Part shown: positions 23,364 to 33,615 of the stretch, piece after piece
How the letters are laid out: every line of letters begins with the position of its first letter
Numbering within the stretch: the first letter of the stretch is position 1
DNA from: Isoetes taiwanensis
Taxonomy: Eukaryota; Streptophyta; Lycopodiopsida; Isoetales; Isoetaceae
Length of the DNA stretch: 64,000 nt
Assembly: GCA_021234155.1 (NCBI GenBank)
Contig: JAJEKV010000053.1
Coordinates: 1,251,307-1,315,306, forward strand
Direction of reading: 5' to 3'
Notes under the pieces: model-generated
The model's database searches: none
Told to the model about the DNA's origin: nothing
What the model saw: the letters and a program-made list of their open reading frames with translations, nothing else
Made by a program: the position numbers and the translations under genes

Positions 23364-23702
23364 TGTCAAGGTCGCACCAAGAAAGGGAGAGAAGGGGATG
23401 CACACCAATATCCGAGAGCGCAAGCTCCCAAAACAAAGGCAAAATGGAATTGTATTAAACGTAAGTATGAATACAAGATATAAACAGGGGCAGTAAATAA
23501 TAACTGCTCCCGTTACCAACCACATCTAATTATGCCGTAACTAATTAAGGCAAGTGCATGCCGTAGCTAATTAAGGCAAGTGGATGTGCTGGTGTAGGTG
23601 CTGATGAAGTGCTGATTCAGCACATAGTCAGCACCTCTGTGCTGAGTGCTGGCAGTGCTGTCAAGCAGCAAGATGGTGATCTCGATATCATATATCTCGA
23701 CA
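23364..23702 (-). repeat. 3' LTR of the Gag-only element
   Basis: In plus orientation it runs TGTCAAGGTCGCACC to ATATATCTCGACA, 339 bp. It contains short internal duplications of GTAACTAATTAAGGCAAGTG- and GTGCTGA-type words that are absent from the partner LTR. Confidence 0.9.
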
Positions 23703-23784
23703 CTCCTCCTTGATGAGAGATCGCCATCTCCATGCTCAGCCTCCTCCTCCTGGAGATAAGATCTGAATCTTGGTCAAGGCTCAT

Positions 23785-25218
23785 TTAATCAGGGTCATCT
23801 GAAAAGCTCAAAAACCAAGTTTGCATGAAGAGATCAGCTCTATTCTCTCTGATAGGTAAATAGACCTGCTGATCAACCACTGTATCAGGAACTATAAGTC
23901 GATAGAGTTCGTCTTTGATATCCATAATTGTTTTGCCAAGAGGAACATGAAAACTATTTTCATGCATAGCCTCGATATAGGCAATAGAAGCATCAGATAT
24001 GAGTACTTCGTTAAGACTTGTGCATTCAACAACCATAAATGCAGCTACTCCAACAATGCTAGGTCGAAATTCTCTATGAAAATCAAACCCTAGTACCTTC
24101 GTTTGACCTTGATCATGTGTGGCTAGAAGTAAAGAGTCATCTGCTCCTCCTTGCTTTGGAATCATGATCATATATGATGCATTTTCAACTTCTTCACAAT
24201 CAAGTAAATTAAGATCTCCTCCTTGATCGGGAAACAGAATTGAGTTGAGTGCCATAACAGGTGCTGGAAGTGTTGGAAGTGCTTTAAGTGCTGGAAGTTT
24301 CTGTAATCCGAACAGAAAAATCAGTTGATCAGGTGTTAGAACCTGAGTGCCTCCTTGCATAAACGCCGCCAAAGTATCAGAAATGAATGCCACTTGATGA
24401 AGTGTTGCTACATTGTCTGAAAATGGGAAGAGGAAGGCCACATCAAGGTATCCTAACTCAATGGCTGAGGTATCTATTAATCCTTGCTTGGAAGATGCTA
24501 GAATATCAGAAATTGGCATCCATTTATTGGGTGCTACTGCATCGTCTGATATCCAGAAAGTAGAAGGATCTAAATCTACTACTTCATGCTTAATAGGAAG
24601 AGATAATCTGCTGCCAATGTGCTTCTCCTCCTCATCGTGCTCATCCCCATTTAGGGTAGATTGAGTCTTTGAATGCCCTGCTGCAAAGAGAGTGGCATGA
24701 TCATCTTTACCTGCATCTTGCCTCATCATGATCTCCTCCTTAATAGAAGTGATTGCTTGATGGAAGCCCATATCTTTGTCTTGCATAAAGCTGCTGCACA
24801 AAGAATCAAATGCATTAGGTGATGACCTGAGGAAGAAAAATAGTTGCATCGATTGTGAGATCTGATGCTCTTCTCCAAAAGCTTCAATCTGCTGGAAGGT
24901 GTGCTTCATGTGATCCGAGAACTCGTCAAGACTTTCGACAGTTTCGTCCCAGCACATATCCATCACCTCTGCATACAAGTGCCCAATCTTATTGGTCTTT
25001 TGGTCATGCTTCTCAATGAGAGCATGCCACAAATCGCGGATATTCTCTTGTTGGAACTCATCAAGGATAGAGTCAGCTAAAGAGAGCCCCATATATGCCA
25101 TTGCCTTGTCATCTCGGCGCTGCCAAGCATGCAAATCAGCAATATTCTTGGCATCTGGTGCAGGTTTTTGGCCATTGACAATTCCCCAAACTCCTTCATC
25201 CTTGAGAATGAAGATCAT
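23785..25218 (-). CDS. Copia-type Gag of the Gag-only element
   Basis: An uninterrupted 477-codon frame. The N-terminal part (WGIVNGQKPAPDAKNIADLH, then AMAYMGLSLADSILDEFQ and IRDLWHALIEKHDQKTN) matches the UBN2/retrotransposon Gag family of Copia elements. The C-terminal half is unusual, without a zinc knuckle, and ends FMQTWFLSFSDDPD. Gag would form the particle that carries the RNA. The start used is the first ATG of the open frame; upstream in-frame similarity (an IQIFDGTGF-like stretch) suggests the true start is nearer the primer site, around 25320. This is among the best-preserved genes in the window. Confidence 0.8.
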   Translation of the reverse strand: MIFILKDEGVWGIVNGQKPAPDAKNIADLHAWQRRDDKAMAYMGLSLADSILDEFQQENIRDLWHALIEKHDQKTNKIGHLYAEVMDMCWDETVESLDEFSDHMKHTFQQIEAFGEEHQISQSMQLFFFLRSSPNAFDSLCSSFMQDKDMGFHQAITSIKEEIMMRQDAGKDDHATLFAAGHSKTQSTLNGDEHDEEEKHIGSRLSLPIKHEVVDLDPSTFWISDDAVAPNKWMPISDILASSKQGLIDTSAIELGYLDVAFLFPFSDNVATLHQVAFISDTLAAFMQGGTQVLTPDQLIFLFGLQKLPALKALPTLPAPVMALNSILFPDQGGDLNLLDCEEVENASYMIMIPKQGGADDSLLLATHDQGQTKVLGFDFHREFRPSIVGVAAFMVVECTSLNEVLISDASIAYIEAMHENSFHVPLGKTIMDIKDELYRLIVPDTVVDQQVYLPIRENRADLFMQTWFLSFSDDPD

Positions 25219-25357
25219 TCCGCTTTTCCATTGCTGAAAACCTGTGCCGTCAAAGATTTGAATCGCATGACCGCCAGGGAAGGTAATCTGGTTATATTAT
25301 AGCTTGCATTCTTCTCCATTGCTGTATTGATCTTGAATCAATCTCAGCACACCTAGT

Positions 25358-25369
25358 GCTCTGATACCA
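25358..25369 (-). promoter_or_regulatory. Primer-binding site, initiator tRNA-Met
   Basis: The minus strand reads TGGTATCAGAGC directly next to the LTR end at 25370. It is the standard plant Copia primer site. Confidence 0.92.
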
Positions 25370-26223
25370 TGTCAAGGTTGCACCAAGAAAGGGAGAGAAG
25401 GGGATGCACACCAATATCCGAGGGCGCAAGCTCCCAAAACAAAGGCAAAATGGAATTGTATTAAACGTAAGTATGAATACAAGATATAAAAAGGGGCAAT
25501 AAATAATAACTGCTCCCGTTACCAACCACATCTAATTATGACATAATACGCATACGGAAATGAATACGGGGACCCAAAAATGAATACGAAATACGAATAC
25601 GTGAAATACGCATACGGAGAATACGGAATATTCCATAAAATATCATATTTGTACTTGATCTTTTCAGCTTAATCTCTATTTTTTAAATATGAAAACTGTA
25701 AATTCTTCTATTGCAATAATAACAACATTAAGGGAAGAAAACATAAAAGTAAAATTTATCATATTAAAACATAAAAGTAACTCAAAAGTTAAAAGTCAAG
25801 TTTATCATATTATAAAACATAAAAGTAACTCAAAAGTTTTGTTACGTTAACATCACCATAGTTTATATATAGATAAGATATAATAAACCAACATAGAAAG
25901 GATATGATACTGTCACTCTGGGTAGAGAGAGGATGGAACAAATTCAACATCAGCAGTAGGGCTATAAGAGAGATAAAGAAAACAAAAAGAAGCCCCTTTA
26001 CGTTGAATTTTTTTCGTTAAACACTGAATACGGCCATATTTGGGCCCGTATTCTCAGGAATACGGGCGTATTCTGTTTTAGACTTTCCTTACGGCGTATG
26101 CATTTTGCGAATACGGTTTTTTTTTTAATTGCGTATTCGCCGTATTCGATGGTGAATACGGCCGTATTCTGTTTCTGTGCGGCAAGCAGCAAGATGGTGA
26201 TCTCGATATCATATATCTCGACA
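25370..26223 (-). repeat. 5' LTR of the Gag-only element, with a foreign insert
   Basis: The first ~175 bp (25370-25543) and last ~45 bp (26179-26223) match the other LTR. The middle is replaced by an AATACG-rich segment. Confidence 0.88.
25546..26177. mobile_element. AATACG-rich insert, probable small DNA transposon
   Basis: The left ~90 bp carry many AATACG words and the right ~160 bp carry AATACG and CGTATT in both orientations, while the centre is plain AT-rich. Clustered subterminal motifs of this sort suit a hAT-like non-autonomous transposon. Ends are imperfect (ATAATACGCATACGG against GGCCGTATTCTGTTT) and about 110 bp of LTR are missing at the site, so boundaries are approximate. Confidence 0.5.
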
Positions 26224-26348
26224 TGAACATCTTCCTTTCCTTATCAGTCCTGGCCTCCTTACAAAGACTTGCCCAAACTTCTTTAAAGTCCGAATCTGTT
26301 GGCAAGGTTTCTTCGATCTTCTTGCCATACTCACTTGTGAGCGTTGAT

Positions 26349-26973
26349 TGTTGTAGTTGTCATGTAATAATTGTGAGTGATATTCTATTCTAATCTATGA
26401 GAAGCAGTGGCAGTAGATTAGAGCAGTGGCATATTAAATGGTGTCATGTTATACAAAGCTTTGGAAAGACCTATGAGAAGCAGTGGCAGTAGGTCAAAGT
26501 CAAAGTCAAAGGTGGCGGGTCAAAGTCAAAGTGGCGGGCACCCCCTACCCGGGTGTTGCTGGGCTCGCTAGAAACACACAGACACCCCCTGCCCGCCACT
26601 TAGGGTTTGCGTTGACCAGTCAAAGTCAAAGTCAACTAGGGCCGAATTTTAAGGAAGGCAAGTCTATCTACTCCTGATTTTTAGGCAAGTTGGAGAACTT
26701 TCTATATGAAGGGGATGCACAATTTGACAAGTGGATGCACCCGGATTGGAAGGTAAATATGGAGATAAATACTGGAGGAATGGATAGACAGGCGGGCTTA
26801 CAGGTCGAGAGCTGAGTGCAGGAGTTGTATTTTTTTGTAAAAGGTTTATGGATGAGTGACCATATTTTGGCTCCATGAACCTAAGCTTTTATAAGCCTTG
26901 TTTATAAAGTTGTCTAGCAAATTTGGTGAATAAAGCTATTGTTATACTGACTATTTCTGGAACAATTTCTACA
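26349..26973 (+). repeat. 5' LTR of the Copia element
   Basis: It starts TGTTGTAGTTGTC and ends CAATTTCTACA. Positions 26493-26634 carry a dense cluster of GTCAA/TTGAC words, the core of W-boxes bound by WRKY factors. The identical cluster is at 31463-31606 in the other LTR. Confidence 0.93.
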
Positions 26974-26974
26974 G

Positions 26975-26986
26975 TGGTATCAGAGC
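26975..26986 (+). promoter_or_regulatory. Primer-binding site, initiator tRNA-Met
   Basis: TGGTATCAGAGC lies one base after the LTR end. Confidence 0.95.
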
Positions 26987-27000
26987 TAAGGTGACTCAGG

Positions 27001-27910
27001 ATGTCAACCAGATTCGGTGCCAATTTGCTAGCAACTGTTGAAGTGTTTAAAGGTGACACTGGTTTTCAAATTTGGAAAGAAGGAATTGAATCTGTTTTAA
27101 AGTTTGAAAATCTTTGGGGCTTAATTGATGGCGTTACATTTGCCATGGCTATTCATCCCCCCGCTAGATCTAGTACTGCAGGTACTAATCCAGGAGGTGG
27201 TCCCACTGAGAGTGCAAGTGCAAGTTCGGGTGGTGAAAGCTCGGGTGGTGGATCTGTTGTTGGTGGAGGTAGCTCTGCAATTCAAACTGATGCCACTAAA
27301 ATAATGGAGGCCCAAGCCATTATTATGAGCAAGGTAGGAACTGCTTTGAAATTAAAATTGAGAGGTAAACAGCCAAAGGAGATGTGGGAATATATGATTA
27401 AACATTTTGAAATCAAGAGTTCGTCCCAGATAGATGTTTTGGAAAAACAACTTAGAAGACTTAAGTTGTTTGAAAAAGACAATATAACTGAGTTTATGGA
27501 GAAATTTGAGTCCATAATTGCAGACTTAGAAGGTGCAGGATCTATTGTGAATGATCAAAATCAAATTCTCATGACTTAGCCAAGTCAAGTTTCTCATAAT
27601 TCTCATTTAGCTACACTAATTAGGAATGTGGCTACTAGCAAAGAGCATGTTTGTAAAATGATTCAAAACAGAGTTTGAAATTGACTTCGAAGGGGTTTTG
27701 ATGATGAAGAGCAATCACCAGAAGTACTATTCAGTGGGAAGTTTAAAAAGGGTGTAAGTACTTCAGAAATCAGCAAAGATAAAATAGGGCCATGTTTTAA
27801 ATGTAAGAGGTATGGTCATTTAAAAGCAAATTGTACTTTTGAGGGCAAGGTGTTCAAGTGTTTTAACTGTGATGGTAAAGGACATTTGGCTTCAGAATGT
27901 CCAAGTCCTA
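27001..27910 (+). pseudogene. Copia Gag with two zinc knuckles
   Basis: A frame of 192 codons from 27001 begins MSTRFGANLLATVEVFKGD and includes FQIWKEGIESVLKFENLWGL and QIDVLEKQLRRLKLFEKDN, typical of Copia Gag. It holds a Gly/Ser-rich insert at about residues 60-95. A TAG at 27577 truncates it. Downstream, two CCHC knuckles lie side by side, CFKCKRYGHLKANC (about 27792) and CFNCDGKGHLASEC (about 27856), then a Gly-Arg-rich tail (SSGRGRGRARTGGRGRGRF). The knuckles bind the genomic RNA. Confidence 0.85.
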
Positions 27911-28460
27911 AATCTTCATCTGGAAGAGGGAGAGGTCGTGCCAGAACTGGAGGCAGGGGGAGAGGGAGGTTTCAACCAAGTATGAATCTGGTAAAAGAGG
28001 AAAGTATTGAAGAAGCTAGCAGTGGAGATGAAATTTTTGAGGTAACGTGTAATCATGTCTCAAATAATGTTCTTGCTTCAAAATCCTTGGATGACAATTT
28101 TTGTGTGATAGATTCAGGAGCAGAAAAAAGTGTAGTCTTCAAGCCAAATCTGCTTCAGAATTGTGTAAAGAAAGTTGGGCATGTACAGTTGGGAGATGGT
28201 GGAGTGCAGCAGATTAAGGATGTTGGTGTTTTAGAAATCTTTGATTTACAAGGGAAACCTGTTAAACTCAAAGATGTGTTGTGTGTTCCTGGACTAGTAA
28301 GAAATTTGATTTCAGTAAGTCAACTTGTTGATCTTGGTTACAAAGTTGTATTTGAAAAACTGGAATGTACTATTTTTCATGATAATGAAATCAAGTTCGC
28401 TATGCGATTTTTGGTAACTTGTTTGGTTTTCCATACGGTCATGTTCCATGTCTAAATTCC
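27911..28460 (+). pseudogene. Copia protease
   Basis: The frame that carries the second zinc knuckle continues to FCVIDSGAEKSVV (about 28099), the aspartic protease active site, and to VLCVPGLVRNLISVSQL, the usual end of this domain. It stays open to 28455. It releases the Pol enzymes from the polyprotein. Confidence 0.85.
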
Positions 28461-29370
28461 ATTGAATGTACTTCCAAACAAGTTTGGCATACTAGGCTTG
28501 GACATACAAATTTCAAGAATCTTGATGCTCGGGAAAGAGGGTTGATCACCATGACTTCAAATAAGGAAGAGAAAATTTGTGTTTGGTCAGATGCTTGGAA
28601 AGCGACTAGACAAATCTTTAAGAAGTCAAAACACAGTCAAAAAGAATTTTGGAGTTAATTCACACAGATTTGTGTGGGCCTATAAATGTAACTAGTATAT
28701 CCAAGTTACAAGTATTTTATGACTTTTTATTGATGATTTCAAAGAGAAGAGCTAATTGCTATTTATTGAAATCAAAAGATCAAGCTCTAGATGCTTTTAA
28801 AATTTTTTGTTGCTGATGTAGAGTTGGAAACCGGAGCAAAGATCAAATGTATCGATCCGGCAGAGGTGGTGAATATCCGGCCGATGAATTTAAATGGTTC
28901 GCGGCATCCAAAGGTATTAAAAGACAACTTACATGTCGGTATTCTCCACAAAGAGAATGGAGTGGCGTAAAGAAAAATAGAACCTTATTAAATGCAAATG
29001 ATCTATGTTGAAGTATTCAGATTGCCAAATTTTTATGGGATGAGGCACTAAAACCTGCAGTGTTTATTCAAAACAAAGTTGCCTTCAATGAGCATAAATG
29101 GAGCCATACCCGAAATGCTATGGTCGTAAGGCACCATCTTTTGAAAAATTTAGAACTTATGGTTGTTTGGCTTTTGCACGTTCCGTAAGAATTAAGGAAA
29201 AAGCTTGATGATCGATCTTATATCCGCTTATCCGGTAGGCTATGATGAAAATTCAAAGGGATATAGATTATACAATCCAGCTCAAAGGAAAATAATTATT
29301 AGCGGAGATGTGGTATTTTAAAGAAAATCAGTTTTACTGTAACTATTCCTAAAGTAAATACAAAGCAGAT
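28461..29370 (+). pseudogene. Copia GAG-pre-integrase and integrase
   Basis: VWHTRLGHTNFKNLD (about 28482) is the pre-integrase zinc-binding motif. The core reads IHTDLCGPI (first Asp, about 28655) and, after frameshifts, GGEYPADEFKWF (second Asp region, about 28865). The third catalytic residue region is scrambled (SPQREWSGVKKNRTLL). At least five frame changes and small indels are present. Confidence 0.75.
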
Positions 29371-29379
29371 GGCAAGGAA

Positions 29380-29830
29380 GCTATGAATAATCAAAAGGAA
29401 ACTAATAGTCTGCATGAAGAGTCAATTAAACTTGAAGGAAATACTAGTGTAGATGGTCAGACTAAGGTTGCAGACTTTGGTGATGATGATGATGAGGTAG
29501 AACAAGTAGAAGAACCTGCAAATGGGACTGAAAAACCTGCAGAAGATACTCAACATATACATGAAGAAATAGTGGAAAAACCAAAAGGAAAAGAAGAACT
29601 GAAGCACAGATGCTACAGGATGAAAATAAAGATATTGCATTATTTGGAAGGGATGTTCATGGCAGAAGTAAAAGATTGCTGGAAAGTGAGGGGGAAATAA
29701 ACACAGTATTTGATATTCTAGTGCTAGAAAATGAAGAGGCTCCAAAAAGTTATAATGAGGCTATAAGTGGAAAAAATAAAGATGATCGAGGAAAGCTATG
29801 GAAGATGAGATGAACTCATTTCATAGAACT
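29380..29830 (+). pseudogene. Copia integrase-RT linker, acidic
   Basis: A Glu/Asp-rich, Lys-rich frame (DDDDEVEQVEEPANGTEKPA) between integrase and RT, followed by EEAPKSYNEAISGKNKDD, the usual entry to the Copia RT. No separate function is known. Confidence 0.6.
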
Positions 29831-29859
29831 AATACTTATATACTTGTGGGACGGACACG

Positions 29860-30760
29860 AAAAAGTAAAAATGTTGTAGGAAGCAAATGGATATCTGAGA
29901 ATTAAACTTGGAGCTGATGGGAAATCCGTAAAATACAAAGCTAGACTTGTTGCTCAAGGATTCACTCAAAAAGCAAGGTCAAGACTTTGATGAAACATTT
30001 TCTCCATTAGTAAAGATTAATAGTCTTGAATGTTGTTAGCTATTGCAAATTCTCAAGACTTAGAGATTCATCATATGGATGTCGTCTGACATTTTTAAAT
30101 GCTAAATTGGAAGAAGAAATCTATCTAAAACCAGCTCCAGGATTTGACAAAATTGAAGGTAAAGTTTGGAAGTTGAATCGAGCTGTGTATGGGTTAAAAC
30201 AGGCTCCTAGAGAATGGTACAAATGTATGGATGGCTATTTGCTTGAACAGGGATTTGAGAAGTTTTTGTGTGATGGGAATCTATATAGATTTAGAAGTGG
30301 AGATGAATGGTGTGTGATTGCCCTATATGTAGATGATAATATTATGGTAGCGAAAGGCAAGAATATTCTTTTGCATTGTAAGAATATTTTGAGTAAAAGA
30401 TTTCAAATGACTGATTTAGGAGAACTGAAGAGGTTTCTTGGAATTGAAGTCTGCAGGGACAGGACAAACAAGACTTTACTCTTAAGTCAACAAACACATA
30501 TTACTAATATGTTAAAAACTTTTAAAATGCAGGATTGTAATGTTGCAGATACTCCATTAGTACCTGGACACAGAATTTCAGAAGATATGTGCCCAAAATC
30601 TGCTCAGGAGGTGAGGCAAATGGAAAGAACTCCATACAGATCTTTAATTGGTTGTCTTGCTTATGTGGCTAATTGTACAAGGCCAGATATTTCCTTTGTC
30701 ATCCAATTTATTAAGCGAGATATAATAACAATCCCGTGTAGCTCATTGGATCGCCGCAAA
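29860..30760 (+). pseudogene. Copia reverse transcriptase
   Basis: YKARLVAQGFTQKA-like sequence, then a damaged DVKTAFLNG site (HHMDVV, TFLNAKLEEEIYLKPAPGF), WKLNRAVYGLKQAPREWYK and the catalytic YVDDNIMVAKG at about 30329. The main frame (30026-30820) is open for 264 codons, but its first part joins from another frame and a shift near 30700 cuts the link to RNase H. Confidence 0.88.
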
Positions 30761-30767
30761 AAGAATT

Positions 30768-31310
30768 TTGAGGTATTTAAAGGGCTCCTTGGAAGTTGGA
30801 ATTATGTACAATCCAGCTAAACTTGAACTGAAAGCATATTGTGATTCAGACTGGGGAGGAGATTTAGATCAAAGAAAATCCACTTCGGGTTATTTAGTCA
30901 TGTTGGGTGGGGCACCTGTAGCCTGGAAGTGCAAAAAGCAGTCTAGCATAGCACTGTCAAGTGCAGAGGCTGAATACAGTGCAGCCTGCTTAGTAGCAAA
31001 GGAGTTGATTTGGGAAAGAAGACTCTTAGCAGAATTGGAAACTCCACAGAATAATCCTACTGCTATTTCATCGCGACAATACCAGTTGCATAGCTATGTC
31101 AAAAAACCCTGTTCTTCACGAAAGAACAAAGCACATTGAAATGGAAGTCCACTTTCTTAGAGACATGGTGAAGAAAAACATGCTACAAATGATATATGTT
31201 GCAACGGATGGACAATTAGCTGATATTCTCACCAAGGCACTTACAGCCAGCAGGTTTCTCAAGTTAAGAACAATAATCCAGTATAATCAGAATCTGCTTA
31301 TTACATGAAG
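30768..31310 (+). pseudogene. Copia RNase H
   Basis: AYCDSDWGGDLDQRKSTSG, then AWKCKKQSSIALSSAEAEY, and after a frame change ERTKHIEMEVHFLRDMVKK and DILTKAL, the canonical Copia end. The catalytic Asp and Glu residues are in place. The gene stops just before the purine tract ATGAAGGGGGAA at 31305-31316. Confidence 0.88.
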
Positions 31311-31316
31311 GGGGAA

Positions 31317-31946
31317 TGTTGTAGTTGTCATGTAATAATTGTGAGTGATATTCTATTCTAATCTATGAGAAGCAAAGGGCGTGGATTAGAGCAAAGGGCA
31401 TGTTAAATGGTGTCATGTTATACAAAGCTTTGGAAAGACCTATGAGAAGCAGTGGCGTTAGTAGGTCAAAGTCAAAGTCAAAGGTGGCGGGTCAAAGTCA
31501 AAGTGGCGGGCACCCCCTACCCGGGTGTTGCTGGGCTCGCTAGAAACACACAGACACCCCCCCGCCCACCACTTAGGGTTTTGCGTTGACCGGTCAAAGT
31601 CAAAGTCAACTAGGGCCGAATTTTAAGGAAGGCAAGTCTATCTACTCCTGATTTTTAGGCAAGTTGGAGAACTTTCTATATGAAGGGGATGCACAATTTG
31701 ACAAGTGGATGCACCCGGATTGGAAGGTAAATATGGAGATAAATACTGGAGGAATGGATAGACAGGGGGGCTGACAGGTCGAGAGCTGAGCGCAGGAGTT
31801 GTATTTTTTTTAAAAGGTTTATGGATGAGTGACCATATTTTGGCTCCATGAACCTAAGCTTTTATAAGCCTTGTTTATAAAGTTGTCTAGCAAATTTGGT
31901 GAATAAAGCTATTGTTATACTGACTATTTCTGGAACAATTTCTACA
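31317..31946 (+). repeat. 3' LTR of the Copia element
   Basis: It starts TGTTGTAG after AAGGGGGAA and ends TTTCTACA before TTGAT. It is nearly identical to 26349-26973. Confidence 0.93.
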
Positions 31947-31951
31947 TTGAT

Positions 31952-32490
31952 ATGGCATTACAATGCGTCCTCGTCTTCAATGGCTTCCTAGAAAGTGCAG
32001 CTACAACTACGTTGAGCTTGCCTGGCTTATAAATTATCTCAAAGTCATATTCTTCGAGGAATTCCATCCACCTCCTTTGCCTCAAATTGAGGAGCGGTTG
32101 TGTAAAAATATATTGGAGGCTTTTGATGATCCGTATCTAGCTGGAACCTTCTTCCCAACAGATAGTGCCTCCAAATTCTTAAAGCTCTTACTATAGCCAG
32201 AAGCTCCTGATCATGCGTCGGGTAGCGCTGCTCTGCTTCATTCATCTTCTTCGAGTCATACGCCACTTCCCTTTCCTCCTGCAGAGGACTGCACCTGTTG
32301 CTATCCTACTAGCGTCTGTCGCCACAAGCTTATCTTTGGCTGGATCTGGCAACACTAGGACTGCGTTGTTGTCAAAGCTTCTTTCAAGGTCTCAAACGCT
32401 GTATGGGCCTTCTTTTGCCAATGACCTGCCCAATCCTTTATCTTTCCTGCCTGCTGTGTGTCGTATTGCTCTACTAGCCAAGACAACTGG
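31952..32490 (-). pseudogene. Chromovirus RNase H, degenerate
   Basis: Minus-strand reading gives AHTAFETLKEALT (RT connection, about 32400), then DKLVATDASRIATGAVL (first Asp), NEAEQRYPTHDQELLAIVRA (Glu) and [15 protein letters not shown], then [14 protein letters not shown] before the Copia insertion. The pieces are spread over three frames. Confidence 0.75.
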
Positions 32491-32491
32491 C

Positions 32492-32911
32492 CTAGGCTTG
32501 GACTTCAAAGGTTTCAGCTTCATGTACCATCCTTGGAGAAGCAAAGTTGTGGGTGCTCCCTGTATCTATCAAGACTATGAAAGATTTTGCTTTGGCTTTC
32601 CCAGTTGTTGAAATAACTTGATGCTGACTCTCAGCGTTCTCAGTGTCAATGGCGGCAAAAATATGGCACTCACCCTGGATGTAGTCTGGTGCATCGTCCT
32701 CGTCAGCATCCGTTGGTGTCTCCCATCCCATCTCCGCTAATGCCGCGTTCATCACCAAGGGGCAGTTGTTTGTCCTATGCCCTGGCTGGAAACACCTAAA
32801 GCACAACTGCTTTTCTATACACTCCTGCTTCTTCTCTTTGGAAATGGATTGCAAAAACTGTTTCACTGCCTTGGAATAGTTGGAACCCCCTCCTTGCTCT
32901 TTGAAGGTCAC
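32492..32911 (-). pseudogene. Chromovirus zinc knuckle and protease
   Basis: Open for 139 codons: CFRCFQPGHRTNNCP is a CCHC knuckle, followed by an acidic linker and FIVLIDTGSTHNFASP, the aspartic protease active site. Sequence then jumps to the RT-RNase H connection, so the whole RT domain has been lost, probably by deletion. Confidence 0.85.
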
Positions 32912-33082
32912 CTGTTTCTTATCCTGCTTGCCAAAGTTTGCATTGCCCTGCTTCCCATAATTAGCATTGTATTGAGGCCTGCTAGCTGCTGGGCTTGCCG
33001 GTCTTGGGCTATAGCCTCCTGTGCCCTTTCCCTTATCCTGGTAATAATGCTGCCTTGGTGGATGTTCTTGGGGTCCGGTTCC

Positions 33083-33615
33083 CTACAGGCTGACTACTTT
33101 GGATTCTGCTTCTGAGACCGTCCTAGGGTTGATTGCTCTTACTAGCTTCCGGATCTCCTCGTTCAACCCCTCTATGTAACCCTCTACTGCGTGCCTTTCA
33201 CTCAACTTCAGCACATAAAGCCTTAGTCTCATGAATTCTTCCGTGTACTTTTGAACTGATTTGTTGCCTTGCTGCAACCTGTAAAACTGCTGCATCATGT
33301 GACACTTATGTTCTCTTGGCACATAATGACGCTTGAATGCCTTAGCAAAATTCTTGAACTTGCAACTATCCCTGCTTAGTACATGTGCTTTGGAGTAGCC
33401 TTTCCACCAAATCCCAGTGGCTCCCTTCAAGTTGGCTGTAGCTACTCTGCCTTTGTCCTTGTCCTTCATGCCATAGGCATTTCTATACTCCCTCATCTCG
33501 TCCAACCATGCTTCTGCTTCCATTCCCAACCTATTATCCCCTGAAAATTGCTCCAGCTTTCTTGCCTTCCATACATTACTGAGCGTTGAGTCAACCTTCT
33601 TCTGATAGTAAGCAT
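33083..33615 (-). pseudogene. Chromovirus Gag
   Basis: Reads KVDSTLSNVWKARKLEQFSG in one frame, then EAEAWLDEMREYRNAYGM, TGIWWKGYSKAHV and VQKYTEEFMRLRLYV, a typical retrotransposon Gag core. It is open for 148 codons after 33529. The N-terminus is missing beyond about 33615. Confidence 0.85.

Larger units (their letters stand above)
23364..26223 (-). mobile_element. Non-autonomous Gag-only LTR retrotransposon (TR-GAG-like, Copia-type)
   Basis: On the minus strand the 5' LTR is 26223-25370, the primer site 25369-25358, Gag 25218-23785, the purine tract about 23703-23713 and the 3' LTR 23702-23364. TGAAC flanks both sides (23359-23363 and 26224-26228). There is no protease, integrase or RT, so it must rely on another Copia element. 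It sits inside the chromovirus integrase gene. Confidence 0.9.
26349..31946 (+). mobile_element. Ty1/copia retrotransposon with two LTRs
   Basis: LTRs are 26349-26973 and 31317-31946, both TGTTGTAG...TTTCTACA, differing at few positions. TTGAT flanks both ends (26344-26348 and 31947-31951). Inside, Gag, protease, integrase, RT and RNase H follow in Copia order. It interrupts the chromovirus RNase H. The LTRs look young but the coding part has many frameshifts. Confidence 0.95.
21662..33615 (-). mobile_element. Ty3/gypsy chromovirus, split by two nested insertions
   Basis: Minus-strand Gag (33615-33083), zinc knuckle/protease (32911-32492), RNase H (about 32480-31947 plus a piece at 26342-26224) and integrase with chromodomain (about 23360-21920) form one colinear element. 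It is broken by a Copia element (TSD TTGAT) and a Gag-only element (TSD TGAAC). Sequence jumps from protease straight to the RT-RNase H connection, so the RT domain is deleted. It is cut off near 33615 by the neighbouring transposon region. Confidence 0.85.

Noticed and set aside
23374..25545. Simple segmental duplication (172-bp direct repeats)
   Set aside because: The repeats are LTR ends: a tRNA-Met primer site, purine tract and TGAAC target duplication identify a retrotransposon.
26078..26305. Separate small gene at the edge of the Gag-only element
   Set aside because: It fuses transposon insert, LTR end and a chromovirus fragment by chance; only the last part is coding-derived.
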